64,000 nucleotides of DNA. Source: Pieris napi. Its lineage: Eukaryota; Arthropoda; Insecta; Lepidoptera; Pieridae. Under the pieces are notes generated by a model, which had not been told where the DNA came from, ran no database searches, and was given only the letters and a program-made list of their open reading frames with translations. Shown in pieces: positions 31,701 to 45,120 of the stretch (the stretch's first letter is position 1; every line of letters begins with the position of its first letter). Where the stretch lies: positions 4,278,001-4,342,000 of the forward strand of contig NC_062248.1 in assembly GCF_905475465.1 (NCBI RefSeq), read 5' to 3'. Position numbers and translations under genes: made by a program.

Positions 31701-34700
31701 AAGGCATTGCAGTAGTCCCCAGAATAAGCCCAAATATGAAGCCAAAAAGTAAGGAAACCAACATCCCCATGATAAGACTTTCAAAACCACTTCTCACGAG
31801 GCTTCTATCTGCTATTATTGTGCCAAATGTTATCGACATCACGGGGCCCATTAGTGGTGACACTAACATGGCCGCTACTATGTTTGATGCGTTGTTTTCG
31901 ACCAGACCAAGTGCGGCTAGGGAACTGTTATATATCAATTACAGTATATACATAAATACATGTTATAAAACGCTTGTTTATAGCGTTCAAAGTAAGAATT
32001 TTCGTGGTGAAAAACTAGCAAAACGACTTCTATCTATGACTCTGGCTAACTTATTTTCCGGGAACGTGTGTGTGTAAACGTAACGTCAAAATATATAAAA
32101 AACAACATTACAGCATTAATTTGATTCATCTCTGTTCCCAAAACGTAAGAAGTAAAGTATACGTTACGCAACTGAGCTACAGAAGCGAATAAACTAATTA
32201 TTATGATGAGTAGTTAATAAACTCCTCATTCAAATACGATCTCGTACATACACTACGTACATATTACATACCTATAACACACATTTATGCAATCCACCGC
32301 CGCGATCAAATTAACTTATAAATTAATAAGTAAAAAGGAAAGGACTTTCTTAAAAATTATATAAATTTCATTTCTGTTATTGGATAAATAAATCTTCAAA
32401 TAGAAAATTATTTATACTTACTCAGCTGTGATAATTAACGTAAGATAATCGAAAGACAATTCCCCGCCCCCTCGTACGCCGTCAACAACTTGCTTCACTG
32501 TTAACTTTGATCGAATCGACTCGACAAATTGTCGCCAACGTCTCGCATCTTCATTTTTATTACTATGAACACATTTTTTTTAATGGCCCGCACGGTTTGT
32601 GCAAACACATTTTTCTTTACAATTTACAAAAAAGACTTAAACTACTCTACAAACTCAAAATATCTTTATTCAAGTGGGTGGGTTTATTCAAGTACACTTT
32701 TGAATATATACTCTTTATTGTAATTTTAAAGTCAGCTATGTGTAACTTTTTATCCGTCCATGCAGCTATGAGAAATAAAATCATTATTCTGTAGCATACG
32801 CAATCTAATCTTAATGATTATTCAAACTTCTATTTAACTACACAGTTTGCAGTGCAACCTTAGTTGTAAAGAAAGTGGTAAAGTAGAAACTCATTCTACA
32901 AAAGAACTAGTAATTGTTGGTCGGACTTCTGTATATTCGACATTCATATACAAAAAATAATGTACTTACACTATCGTCTCTTCGTCGAGTTGCCTTTCGA
33001 AGGACGAATGAACAACATTGCAGGGGAGGACGCTGTAATTTTTTACCAAAAACATAAATGTGAAAAGTCAATATTGAATGCGTCGACTTCACAGACAAAA
33101 TAATCGAGATCTATATATGTAATAAGTTAGTAGCGATAAGGCCGCCCGTTGCCTCATAACTTTTGTAACCAGCCCTGCGATTCTGTAACTCACTTCACGA
33201 ACTCACACAGCGGTTTTCGCATCGGCGGTCTCTCTCAAATCAGTCGTGAAGCAGTCATTTTATGATTTGGCATTCTGAAAAGGTGGGAGCTTGTAGTTTA
33301 TTGTTTACTTTATTACAGAATCGCAGGGCAGTTTTTTGTATTTTTGTTATGTGAATAAGGTAATAAAGCATAAATAAATAAATAAGTTCTGTGTACTCGG
33401 GATGTAATTCAGGCTCAGGATTTTTGAACTAGGCTAGATTTATAAGTAAAACAATTGTTTTCGATTAACGATGTAGCATTTACAAATCAAGTATAAGTTA
33501 CCTAACAATAGATTTGCAGTAAACTCCAATACCGAGCTGTGTGAGGCAGTGAAGCATAGTTTCACATTTGTCTCCAGTGGAAAGTGGAAACATTACTTCG
33601 AAATAATTGCCCGTTTTGTCGCTAATCCACACTACATGCTCCACTTCCAGCTTTTTTAATAGTTCTTGCAAAATCTGACAAAAGCAACATACATTTTCGT
33701 AGCTTAATAAATATAATGTTAAATAATCAGATTATTTCTTACAGCTACAGCTTCCTTAAGGGATATACCTAAATACTTATATATTTAAAAGAATAAAAGA
33801 TATTTAGCTACTAAATGACATGGATCGATGAGGTTTTATTACTTGCCTAGCCTGTTAGTCAACAGACATTATCAGTCGATAATAATTTAAATTTAGTTCC
33901 ACTTTCTGCCACTTACAAACTCGAAAATAAACTGTCAATATTGCGTCGGCAACTGCTACTCACAAACTCGAAACGAAACACTTCAAACTGTCAATATGGC
34001 GTTGGCAAAGTACAACTTTGATGGTGTTTTCCAAATTTTAATGAAAAACAACAAGTATAATGGAAGAGTACATTCTTAACGTAATAATGTGAATTTAGCT
34101 GTGACAGACTCAAGCATTTTCTCTTTTTTTTCTGCCACATGGTCACTATCGTACGAATGGCCTAAGCATTAGCCAGCCAATTTATTGTATGTTGTTACGA
34201 ACGGTACGGCTGAATATCTTTCAGGCCGCTAGTTAAACGGCGCTGTTTAGTTAATAGGCTAGGTCGCTAATTGAACGGCTTATTAAGCTAGTTGGCTGCG
34301 CCATAAACATGAGCTTATTACATACCTATTCAATTGTCCCACGTATGCTGTAAAGCACTCGAAACTTCAGTCAAATCAATTTTGCAAGTATCAATTAGAA
34401 AAGTTTTATTTAAAAGTGTAGTAAAAATATGCTAATGAATTAAGTAAAAGTGTTTCTTAGTCATCAGTGAAATGACGAGTGCTTCTGGAACCTCAATTAA
34501 TTCACAAAAATCCTTGATTTAATATAGAATAAAACAAGCATTTAACGCCATGCAAATGCAAATAAAGTTTGATATAGTATGAGGTAATATATATAACATA
34601 TGCGTTATATTATATGTTGCGAGACCGTGGTCAAAACGCGCAATTCTGGGATTTTATATACTAATATTTTGCGCAGACAGATCTACTAAATCCCTCTTGT

Positions 34701-35030
34701 TTTACTACTACTACTCTATATAGAGATTACGGTTGGGGTGTACTTAACTGAAATAAATTTCGTTAAGTTTTTTACATTAAAGATTTTACGTACATTTTCC
34801 ATCGTAATCAGCTCATCACTTTCGCTTATCTTCTCTAATCTATGATCATATCCATCATAAGCCCGTTGAGTCAAATGTATTGGTATACTTTTAGCCTTCT
34901 TATTCCGTAATTCAACTTCTAACTTGCATTTTGCGGAATCAACACAAATTAAGTTCCTTGGCTTACCATACTTAAGTAAATACTCAAAATTACTAGAAGG
35001 AATACACACAACAAATATTACACCAGGCAT
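28789..35030 (-). CDS. DUF389-family multi-pass membrane protein (animal homologue)
   Basis: Minus-strand exons, in phase: 33664-33502, 32562-32422, 31924-31661, 31544-31400, 30549-30408, 30045-29853, 29620-29485 and 29148-28789. The N-terminal exon is less sure; 35030-34967 (MPGVIFVVCIPSSNFE) joins in frame through a strong GTAAGC donor, giving 535 residues. A soluble N-terminal part contains VEHVVWISDK and LHCLTQLGIG. The DUF389 core follows: FDYLTLIITADSLAALGLVE, NIVAAMLVSPLMGPVMSITF, SGTGVALALLQGSAGPLIGI and AISASLLPPVVNCGLFWAL. More helices and a hydrophilic tail with FWEQDIKIAREAN follow. The patterns 'AM L.SPLM.P' and 'G.AI..SLLPP' are hallmarks of PF04087, known mainly from bacteria and archaea with scattered animal homologues. 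Function is unknown; a transport role is only a guess. Confidence 0.8.
33172..33329. mobile_element. Palindromic MITE, family A, copy 1
   Basis: 158 bp from GCCCTGCGATTCTGTAA to TTACAGAATCGCAGGGC. It contains the internal marker 'agcggttttcgcatcggcgg' and 'tcattttatgatttggcatt'. Related copies are at 35760 and 58752. It lies within the first intron of the DUF389 gene model. Confidence 0.85.
33890..34010 (+). repeat. Diverged two-copy direct repeat
   Basis: Two adjacent units of about 50-60 bp share 'act.acaaactcgaaa' and 'aaactgtcaatat.gcgt.ggcaa'. No further copies are seen. Confidence 0.6.
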
Positions 35031-35759
35031 TTCGAATAATAAACGAATACTGAACGTCTTGAATATAAATATGTCGAGTTAATTTAATTATTATGTTATT
35101 AACGTTCAAGTATTACTTTAGCGAAGTGCCCGTTAATTGAATATGAGGAAAATGAAGTCTGAACACCTGTCCCCTAACCTTGTTATTAGTAATAAAAGCT
35201 AGATCAAGGGTAGGAAATTAAATACTCAATTAATTACTTATTAATCAATGATCAAATATCACTTGCGCGAAAAATGCCTATGCGCGTATGCCACAGTTGT
35301 TAGGATAATTTTCCCATCTCTACTCCGACTTGATTTCGGGCGAAATTTCGACATAAATTAGTAAACATCAGAATAATGAAATGAGCAACTATGGCATATG
35401 CACGCTTATGTTAAGATTCTCAAGAATATATTTATATAATATTTACCGCCACGCAATTGCAACTTGACAGAGACTGTAGCTCTGCATTTCATGAATCACT
35501 GGATTTTGTAATAAAAAGTAAAAGGGGCCTATTACATAATTAATAACATCATATTATGATGTATTTTAAATGTAGAATTTACCACTTCATGATGTGGTCA
35601 ACCAATTTATAGCCAGTTTTAGCTAGGTTTCTGATTGATTAGAGTCGACACGGGGTCTACACTGCAGATGCTTAGCATAGCAGATTTACGGATGGTATTT
35701 AAGACATTTCTATTAAATTATAAGCATATAACCTAAATCTTATTAAATTTCCTAGTACT

Positions 35760-35922
35760 GCCCTGCGATTCTGTAACTCACTTTTCGAACTCACACAGCG
35801 GTTTTCGCATCGGCGGTCGTTCTCAAATCAGTCGAGAAGCACTCATTTTATGATTTGGCATTCTGATAAACAAACTACAAGCTCCCACCTTTTCAGAAAA
35901 GTGAGTTACAGAATCGCAAGGC
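35760..35922. mobile_element. Palindromic MITE, family A, copy 2
   Basis: 163 bp with the same termini as copy 1, GCCCTGCGATTCTGTAACTC at the left and a slightly mutated inverse (GCAAGGC) at the right. It keeps more of the right-arm inverse, 'acaagctcccaccttttcag', than copy 1 does. Confidence 0.85.
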
Positions 35923-38398
35923 TGTATCCTCTAGGGGCAGATAAACGTCTGTGTCTGTTATTAATATTAAGTAGGTAAGTCTTACTTTACAAATCTGAAC
36001 AAATTCGCCAGAATCCGTTTTTGGTACGTTTTGGTAAGTGGTTATATGATTAATATTATAATGAAATAATACAGTACAAGTGACCTACTAACTGTAATGG
36101 GAGTTCTAATTCCTTGGGTAAAACACGAGAAGACTAGTATCGTAATTGGATTTGTTTAGAGTGTAGGGCATCACGCTAGCTGTATCGGAGTTGTGACCCA
36201 ATTCCTAAACTCACTTTAATATTTTAGCTATTGTCTTGATTGGGTTGAAAACCCGTTAACCATTACTCTATCACGCTCATATGTAGATATATATATTGAA
36301 ACACATTTACATTTTAATCCTCTTCTAGTGTAGCTGTGTGCCCTTTTTTGGCAAAGGCCTCTAAACTAAAATAAACTTTAGATTTGTATAATAATAAATT
36401 ATGACAATTATAAGTGTATTTTGAGTTGCATGCCTATGTTAAATGAGTACCGAATTTAGGTTATTTGAATAGTTAGTGGTTAGAAATTGCGTTCTCAACA
36501 CAAATCGTGTGTTGGATTACCGATTCATACACAGGTCGACTGTGTGTCAGGCGCATGTCACATGCCTAAAGAAAAAGTATCAAAGAAACAGATGAAGAAA
36601 TATTGATTAAATACTGTACGAGTTTATATTGTGCCCACCAATAATATCCCTAAATAATGTTTGCATATTTATTCTTTACAGAGACTCTCTTTATTATTCT
36701 TATTAATTTTATATTATTTATTACGTAAAATGAAGCTTTAACAAACAGCGTCAAAAACCTTCTAAAATAATTGTGAGAAGTTCTCCACTGCATTTCGTGT
36801 TATATTCATAAAACAACTGCAGTTAGTCGCTGTTCTTCTATTGTTTCCCTTGAAATATACCTATGTAGTTAATATGTTTGCTCTCTTATTATGTACTTCG
36901 TGTTGCTTTCTTAGATTTTAATGAGCAATAAAATCGATTTTTGCTGCCACGGAATATTATGTTAGCAATTTTAATAGAAGAATCATATCAATGACAATTT
37001 TTTTGCGTTAGCTCACACAAATGTACAGTATTTACAATATTCTTAACCTACATGAGTAATAATAATGAACTAATTAAAAATAGAACATTAAAACAAATTT
37101 TAATGCTGCCAGATTTAGCCTTTAACGTACCTAAAGGTACACTTATTAAAAATAAAAGACACATTATTAACGTTAAATTAATATTAAACACTGTTTTACC
37201 TATACTATTCATAACTCTTTATTTACATAACAATTAGACAAAACAGGAGAAACAATTATATAAAAGAACACAGAGGCGAAGGATGTTTTTAAACTTAAAA
37301 ATATAATATAATATTATTAAGGTAAAAATAATAAATGGGTTATGGGTACAATACAATGCTGGTAATTGTTTTTGGACAACTACAGGTAGAGCTTTGAACA
37401 TACGAATGGTGAAGCAAGATTGAAAAGACGTATTTATACGAAGGTAACATGAGGGTCCAGTTATGAGAGGAACGAAGGGATATTTCATATTAGGGCCAAG
37501 AAAATAGGAGTTATCTTTAAATAATCCCTACAGTAGATTTTCAAACGCACTGCTTACATAATCAAACGATGTATTTATTTTCATAAATTTATAAAGATAT
37601 TCAACGGGCTCCTTGCTTGTAAGTGTATGGGAATTAACGCACGTATCACTGATCAAACTTAATTATTTATGTTAAAGCTAGATCCAAGGGCAGTCAAAAA
37701 TGTTTTCTATTGTGTTACAGTTTTTGCTTTGAGAAAAATTTCAATTCGATTATGGGCATATGCAAAAAGAAAACGATTTACGATTCCTATTATGTGATTA
37801 TTTGTATCTATTTGTAAACACTTTTCTAGCACTATCTAGTTAGTTTATGTGCGTGTTCTTTAAAGATATTGAAGAAAACTTGTGGAAAATTTTCTTGACA
37901 CCACGATATAACGCTTGTGCGTCATTAAATAGGTACACTAAAGGTAATATCTATAATAAGAAATATTGCAATTACGTGACGTCTCAGGACTATTATTTCT
38001 TCAGTGAGCTTTGACATTTTATATTTATTAACATTTGTATTTACATTGACTGTACAAAATGTTAGTGTAATAAACAAAACCAACGTTTTTTTTTTCATCA
38101 GAAATCCTAAGTTTTTGGGTACCCTTTTATTATTTTTTGTTAGGCATGGACGGGATACCTACATGCCATGAACAGAAGTACGAAATCACCTGTATTGCCC
38201 TAAATGTATACATTGCTTAAAAAAAATTTTTATGTTCGTAATATCGATTTTTCAGTTGCCAAATTCTGTATCCATGCAAACTCATGAATGGGGCGATGAT
38301 TTGTATTACGAAGCCAAAAACACGATGCAACATCCTAAAGTCTATTCTTAGATGTAAAATAAACTTGCATTAGAATCTTCACGTGTAATGTATTCGGT

Positions 38399-38535
38399 TT
38401 GATGAGCGGTAACAAAAACAGCCGGCGCGCAGCCGTGTCCCGTTGCCCTAGCGTAGGGCGGGCGGCCGCCCAGTCGCGGCTCTCTCGGCCGCCGGCGCGA
38501 ACACGCTTCCAACGCGCGATCGATATCCTTAAAAC
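38399..38535. promoter_or_regulatory. Isolated CpG-rich patch, possible promoter or first exon
   Basis: About 130 bp dense in CG dinucleotides (for example 'cggccgccggcgcgaacacg') in an otherwise AT-rich 12-kb desert. It could be a non-coding first exon or promoter of the exchanger gene 10 kb downstream, or a repeat fragment. A short frame through it looks arbitrary. Confidence 0.3.
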
Positions 38536-40273
38536 CCTAAACCCACAAATTAATACAAAAAAATATTACAATAATAGTGATAATTAACCCATGTTAACCT
38601 AAAGTGAGTTGGTTTTATTTGCGATGCTGAAACTAATATCGACGGCTACTGTATAACACCTGATCGGTATATTCCAATCTATTTATTATTAAGATTTTAT
38701 ATCGTGTAAAATGTACGCCGTTGTGTGATGTATAAACGAGATATCCACCAAAGAGTTTTGTGTTACGTAAATGTTACCGCGACAGACATTTCGAAATCGA
38801 TAGATTATTAATTTTGCTTGCAGGGTCCAAATGCTGTAAAATAACCATAGATTTTAAATTTAGAATGAATTTGTCCATAGATAAACAATCATTTGAAAAC
38901 AATCTGTTGTGTTTCAACAAAACTAGATTAATTATATTTTTATTTTTATTAAAACAAATATCATCTGTTATATAAGTCTATCCTTGTGACGTAATTTTCT
39001 TAAGAGGACGAAACTAATCAGAACCGCTAAGAGTACGTATACTTGTTAAATACATCAATACGATGACACAGTTTTTTTCTTAAACAATACTTGAAAAATG
39101 ATTTGATACATAAACAGCTGATCCTGCGGTACTTTTAACCTTGATATTGTAGAGTACAAGGTCTTTTTGGCCAGTACGTTTTGGGAGGTTCACATTGTGA
39201 ATCCTTTAAGACATTTATCTCATTTAGACTCAGATATGAATTCAACAGACACGTGCTATAGCTTCAGCTCATTAAAGCACATTGTTTCCAAGTCAATTTA
39301 GATTTTGTAAGCACAAACAATAGTAAACGTAGCATTCATTTTACGGGAATTGTGTTATAATTTATGAAACTTAACCAGTAAAAAAAGAAGCTGGTGCTGT
39401 CCTCGCTCAACAAATAAGTATACCGATACAGCGAGGAAATGCTGCCAGCATTGAAGATACTCCACAGGGAATATTTATCCATTTTGAATTATTGCTAAAA
39501 GAATAACTAAATATGCATATTTTTCAAAACGAATGAATAAAACATTAACAAAAAGCGAACAACATTAAGGATTCTTCAAATCATTCATTAAATCAAATGT
39601 TATCTCTTATTAACAATCATATCGAACATTTAAGAGGCAATTTAGTAGATTGACACGCGCTTAGTTATTACAATTTTGAGTTTTGAAAAATTAACTAAAT
39701 TAAATAAAATTTTAACTAAGTTTTTGTCACCTTCTGTCAAATTATGTTCACGCTGTGATAAAATAAGACATGAGATTGATTTAGTTTTTATTATTAATAA
39801 TTATCACGAATTATGTCCTAAACTGATTTGTCGTATTCGACCTTCTTGGAATTATTAATTTTATGTTTACATTCTGCAGTACTCATTGACTTCTACGTCA
39901 AGAGGGAATAACAAACGGTCTGCCATTGGCATTTAGTGCCCACTATTTACGGTATGTCAACCTTCATGGTAGTTTTCCAATATTTTATGAGCAATAACGT
40001 TCAATTAAGACGTTTTGTGTTTCTTTTTAGTTAGACAAACATCGTATGCTTCCGATAAAGTTTGTTTTAAAAATTCCCGGTTTTAACGGATAAACCAATT
40101 GACTTAAAATTTTACAATTATTGTCTGTAAAGTACACAAAACACCTATATAATACATACATTTATACATACATTATTATACATTATTATTATATTAATAC
40201 ATACATTTATAAATGTATGTATTATATAGATGTTTTCTATGTAGTTTGTTCTAAAACAAGGTATATTAATGAA

Positions 40274-40370
40274 GAACAGTGTTGGCCGAGTGGCTTCAGC
40301 ATGCGACTCTCATCCCTGAGGTCGTAGGTTCGATCCCCGGCTGTGCTCCAATGAAATTTCATCCTATATG
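40274..40370 (+). mobile_element. tRNA-derived SINE
   Basis: Pol III A box TGGCCGAGTGG at about 40283 and B box GGTTCGATCCC at about 40327, with tRNA-like spacing. There is no acceptor stem partner, and a non-tRNA tail follows ('caatgaaatttcatcctata'). A related copy is inverted at 44700. Confidence 0.8.
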
Positions 40371-40519
40371 TGCATTTACAAACATATCTATAACGAGCAT
40401 TTTTATTCGTTATACCTCTCTATAACGAATAGGCCCTTGAAATTTAATTTACACTGTATATATATATATATACTACGTATATTACCATAAAAGGTGTACT
40501 GTGTTTTTAATGATTTACA

Positions 40520-40635
40520 CACACATACACCATTATATAACCATTATATTATATTATATATTATATTATATATTATATTATATATTATATATATATTATA
40601 TTATATATATATTATATATTATATTATATTATAAC
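40520..40635. repeat. AT simple repeat (tattatat)n
   Basis: About 100 bp of nearly pure TATTATA/ATATATT units. Low complexity only. Confidence 0.9.
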
Positions 40636-41249
40636 ACCATTTGCATAAGAAAATTGTGTACATTTTCTATGTACCGACGTTCTTTTTCGGAGGTATAAAT
40701 AAAGTCAGTGGAAAGTAAAAATATAGACCACTTACAAAAGCTTAAAAATGTGGTTAATATTGTAATGTTGGGGTAAAAGCTTAACAGCATTTGCCTTATT
40801 TCTTTAAAAAAAGAATAAGAAAAACCTAACTAAACCTAAATTATCGCGTATTTTCGGCGTTCAAATTATTTAGCTTTTATCTCGCGTGTATAACAGCGTC
40901 TACGGTAATGAGTAATATTACATTTTTTAACAAATCCATGACATCTGATAAAACAATTGCGTATAAACGATGTCAAATTAGTTCCAAGCATGCTATACCA
41001 GTAACGATGTTATAAAATTTGTTTATAAAAACAACACGAAGGTCTTGGAATACAGCAATTTCTGTGTGCTAACAGATTAGTTTAAACAGACAACAGACAA
41101 GTAGGGCCGTGCTTTTTGAGCCGTAATTTTTCGCAACAGTCGACTGAAACCATCCAATCGGAGGCAATATCATTATTTCCTATTGTTATTATTGATTATT
41201 ATTTATTCACTCTTTATTGCAAAATATAAAAACTACAGTGTCAAGTCTT

Positions 41250-41410
41250 TATAACGAATTTCAAGGTACCGAGCATTTTTATTCGTTATAGAGAGGTTAT
41301 ATAGAGTGAAGAATGAGGGTATTGGCTTAACCAAATAAATTTCACTCATTTTTACGTTATACACAGCTTTTCGTTATAACGAATGACGTTATAAAGAGTT
41401 TACACTGTAT
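41250..41410. repeat. Fragment of a Tc1/mariner-type element with TTACACTGTA end
   Basis: It ends 'gttataaagagtttacactgta' and carries several 'cgttata' motifs in both orientations. Another end of the same type, 'aatttacactgta', with the shared block 'gagcatttttattcgttata', lies at about 40395-40458. The pieces may come from one broken element or from two. Confidence 0.5.
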
Positions 41411-44200
41411 TTTAAAATATATGCAACGGGCAACCTGATCGCTAATAAGCGATCCATGCAATTTATTATCGTGGGACAGGGGTAAACGAAGTCAGGCGGG
41501 TCACCTGCAACACCAGGCTTGCAAGTGCGTTACCGGCCTTTAGACCTACGCGTTCTAAACTCTTCTTAGACGTAACGGTTCAGATTTCAGAAATATCTGG
41601 GATGGCAGTTGGTTCCATGAAGTCCATGAAAAATTATTTAATTGCAAAGAAGCCTTCGAAAAATCAATCACAACTTCGTCTTCTCATTACTGAAGTATTT
41701 CTTTATGAGTATTGAATTATTTATTCCTTATAATAAATGTATAATTTACCAAGTCTATTAATATTAAATGTCAAAGTATAACGAAATCTCTGTTCAATCT
41801 GCATTTCTATGAGTTTTATTAAACGCTTTGTCTGGTCGAGTATTGGACGTGGGTGATATTTTAATGATGAGATTAAAATGAAAAGTAAAAAAAATCTTAT
41901 GCTTGCGTTTGTTATTTGTGTCTGTGCTAATAATATAAAACAATTATCGCTTCAGGAATCTGTGGTGCTCCAACTATTCGTCTTGGCTTAAAATTTCTGT
42001 ATTTGTTTTGATCATTTTTCGTTATAGGTTAGTCTTTCGTTTAGTCTTCTTTCTATATCTGAATGGCGTCGAGTGTCAGTGGTAAAACAAGTATTAACTT
42101 CACACATATAGAAAAATCCATTGGTGTTCTGTCAGGGCCAGATACAAGTAAGTTATTATATAGCCCGTTAGGTATGTAAATAAATGTAAATTGTACCGAG
42201 ACAGTATAAAAATAAATGGTTTTCATATTTGAAAAGTTAAAAGAAATTGCCATCTTGCAAAGGCTTTGCCCTTGAAAGTTCTAAGTAACGACCTTCATAA
42301 ACTGCTCATTCATCCCTCGACTTATGTTGAATAGCAATTGCCAAGCAAAATTGATGTCGCCACTATAAATAGTAATATTTTAAGAAATTAAATTGTATTT
42401 GATGTGTAATGTATATTTATACTATGTGCAGTTGCTTAATTTTTCGTTTCACTCTTGAAAGTTGCCGCGATTTACAAATTATGTCTTAGTATTTCAGCTG
42501 TACCACATTCGTAATATATTAAATCATTGATAACTGTAGTAACTTAAATTTAACCCAGCCACAATATTCTAGACTACAAATAAAATCAAATTGAAAAAAA
42601 TTAAGCACTATGTTACAGCGCACATAGTATAGTTAATAAAATTCTGTGGTTGTTATACAGTTATAATGTCTGTGGTTTAAATCAATATCACAGACTAACA
42701 AAACTTATAACTATAAAATAAAACACCTTTAAATATTATATCTATGGAAGTGAACCTTTCGCTGGTAACACTTCGTCGCTGTACTGCGATGGTAAAACAA
42801 CTTCAAAAGCTCTATTTCTAATTGAGTTTATTCGTATTTCAATCTCAGTCGGTCATCAGTAACTCAACTCACAAGCAACGTACAAATACGTCAAACTTTA
42901 GGAAATTTTTCATGGATATGTAAAACATCAATTGACGTTCTAGAACACGAACGAACGAATGCAGAAACTAATTTGGGATACTAAAATTAATTTTGGTATA
43001 AATTACACCAAACCTTCCACCTGGCGGTATTTCTTGTGATGTGAATATAAAATAAAAAATTAAGACAATTTATTATACGAAACACTACGTCCAAGTTGAG
43101 AGATTATAAGAAGGTATAATAAATGACAGTCATGTCACATTAGACAATTGCAAAAGGACATTGACAAATGACAATTCTCTATATAATTTTATTGTATCAT
43201 TTTATAGTATTGTTAGATAGTTCACATTCTGCACTTACTACGTACTTCTTGATAATCATATTGTCCCTGGCATCAGTACAGCCCATTATTCGTGATCAAT
43301 ATGTGCATGGGCAATTCGAAATTAAAATGTTTCATCTGATCTATAGTTAATCTACACTTGTTATATTAGACACTTTCAAATTCACACAAATAAGAACATA
43401 CAATTAGTTCTCAGTAAAACAGTATAAGTTCCATCTATTCTGCTCAGTATGAGGTTCTTGGACTAAGGCAACGAGAGTTGTGCCTTTTAAATACATTTTA
43501 ATGAAAACTGAAACACGTGCACGAATGTAATCTTATTTTGGTTCGTTAAAATGAACGGTGTAAAGGAAATAACTCCACGCGTTGGCGTTCCCATTGCGAA
43601 ACGGAAACCTTGAGCAATGACCGAGTTATGGAACGGTTTTTAATTTTTGTATGGAAATAAAACCATAAAATTGCATTACGATTCTATTTAGACATTATGT
43701 ACTATGTTATATTCGGCGTTATATCGCTGACGCAAGTAATATTGTTATTGAATAACCTAAAGTATTTTCGTTCGTTTTCCCAAGTATACGTCGTAATTGT
43801 AAACGGAAATGAAAAATACGTTGACGTACAGTTGACGATTCAACGATGGATCAATTTAAGTTGGCCTTTATTTGGAATATGACGATTTCATGATGTGGCC
43901 AACTATTTAGTTACATAGCTTAAACACAAATTACAATAATATAAATCAGCGTATTGTTAAATTCGTAAACTATATTTAATAACTTTATTATTATATTTCA
44001 AATAAAAAAAATAACAGAAAAGCAATAACTAACTTTAAAATATAATAACTAAAATATATTTTGAAAAGGAGTACGTTTAGGCAAGATTCAGAAGATATTG
44101 AAATTGAATCAACGAACCAGGCATGACTTATGCTTTGATAATGTCAGATTCTGTTGAACGCATACATTGGGTACAGTTACAAGACTGCTACTTGGACGAC

Positions 44201-44224
44201 GTATGTATGTATGTATGTATGTAT
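44201..44224 (+). repeat. (GTAT)6 microsatellite
   Basis: Six perfect tandem GTAT units. Confidence 0.95.
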
Positions 44225-44474
44225 TGTAGGCTGCTCATGTTTCCATATATAATATTTCTTTTATCATTTGTTTTTTTAAATATAAAATAATAAATAAATG
44301 TATTAAAAAATAAATATATAAAAAAATAATAAATTATTATTTATTTATAACTGGAGTTACTAACAGCCAAAAATCTTACTTTGAGTACACCTTAAACATG
44401 CCAAAATGATAATAATAATACAATAACGTAGTATCGCCATATTTCTAAAACAGGTCGCATTTTTTAAATAACTT

Positions 44475-44510
44475 GGAACTTTTAATTGTGTCGACACAAT
44501 TAAAAGTTCC
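44475..44510. repeat. Perfect 36-bp palindrome
   Basis: The sequence reads GGAACTTTTAATTGTGTC and then its exact reverse complement with no spacer, centred on GTCGAC. Nothing else of the flanks pairs. Confidence 0.95.
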
Positions 44511-44699
44511 ATCATAAAATAGATTCTTTCATGGAAAAGATCATTAAGAATGCATAGATATGACCAACAAAGCGACATTTTGTTATCTAGTAATCGGACT
44601 TTCTGGCTTTCGTTATCGAAGTTGTATTATTGAAAGCAAATTGATTTTTTTATTAACTTAAGGAAAACCCTTAAAGAACTAAATACACTTTTCACTAGT

Positions 44700-44795
44700 C
44701 CATTGGTGTGCACCAATAGACTTCCTTCCGGGGATCGAACCTATGACTTCAGGGATGAGGGTCGCACGCTGAAGCCACTAGGCCAAAACTTTTCT
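44700..44795 (-). mobile_element. tRNA-derived SINE, inverted copy
   Basis: Read on the minus strand it has A-box-like TGGCCTAGTGG and B box GGTTCGATCCC, with 'cttcagcgtgcgac.ctcatccctga' between them, matching the SINE at 40274. The A box carries a substitution. Confidence 0.8.
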
Positions 44796-45120
44796 TAAAA
44801 TTGACTACATTTTTATATTAAAATATATTTTAATTATTGTTTTATTTTTCTTAAGTATTACACAGCTGTATCGTTTAGTGGTTTACAACTTAAAAGAGGA
44901 GGTTTCAATCCGATGCGTTACTTCAATTCTTACCCCAAGAACAAATTAGTCTAATTGTACTTTTTAACTAAAGTAGTCTGTTTCTCTTCATCACACCGTT
45001 AATAGCATTTGACAGAAAGAGACGGTAACGTACTATAGTGTAATTGTAATTAGACTGATTTAGGGATTATACTTTGTGACCAACAAAATAATTTTATTAT
45101 AAGTAAATAATTGCCTATAC

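Noticed and set aside
38399..38587. 62-codon frame through the CpG-rich patch
   Set aside because: Arg/Pro/Ser composition follows from the GC content. No splice partner or family match, so it is not called a gene.
40283..40345. Possible tRNA gene
   Set aside because: It has A and B boxes but no matching acceptor stem or proper T arm end. A related copy with a tail exists at 44700, so it is a SINE.
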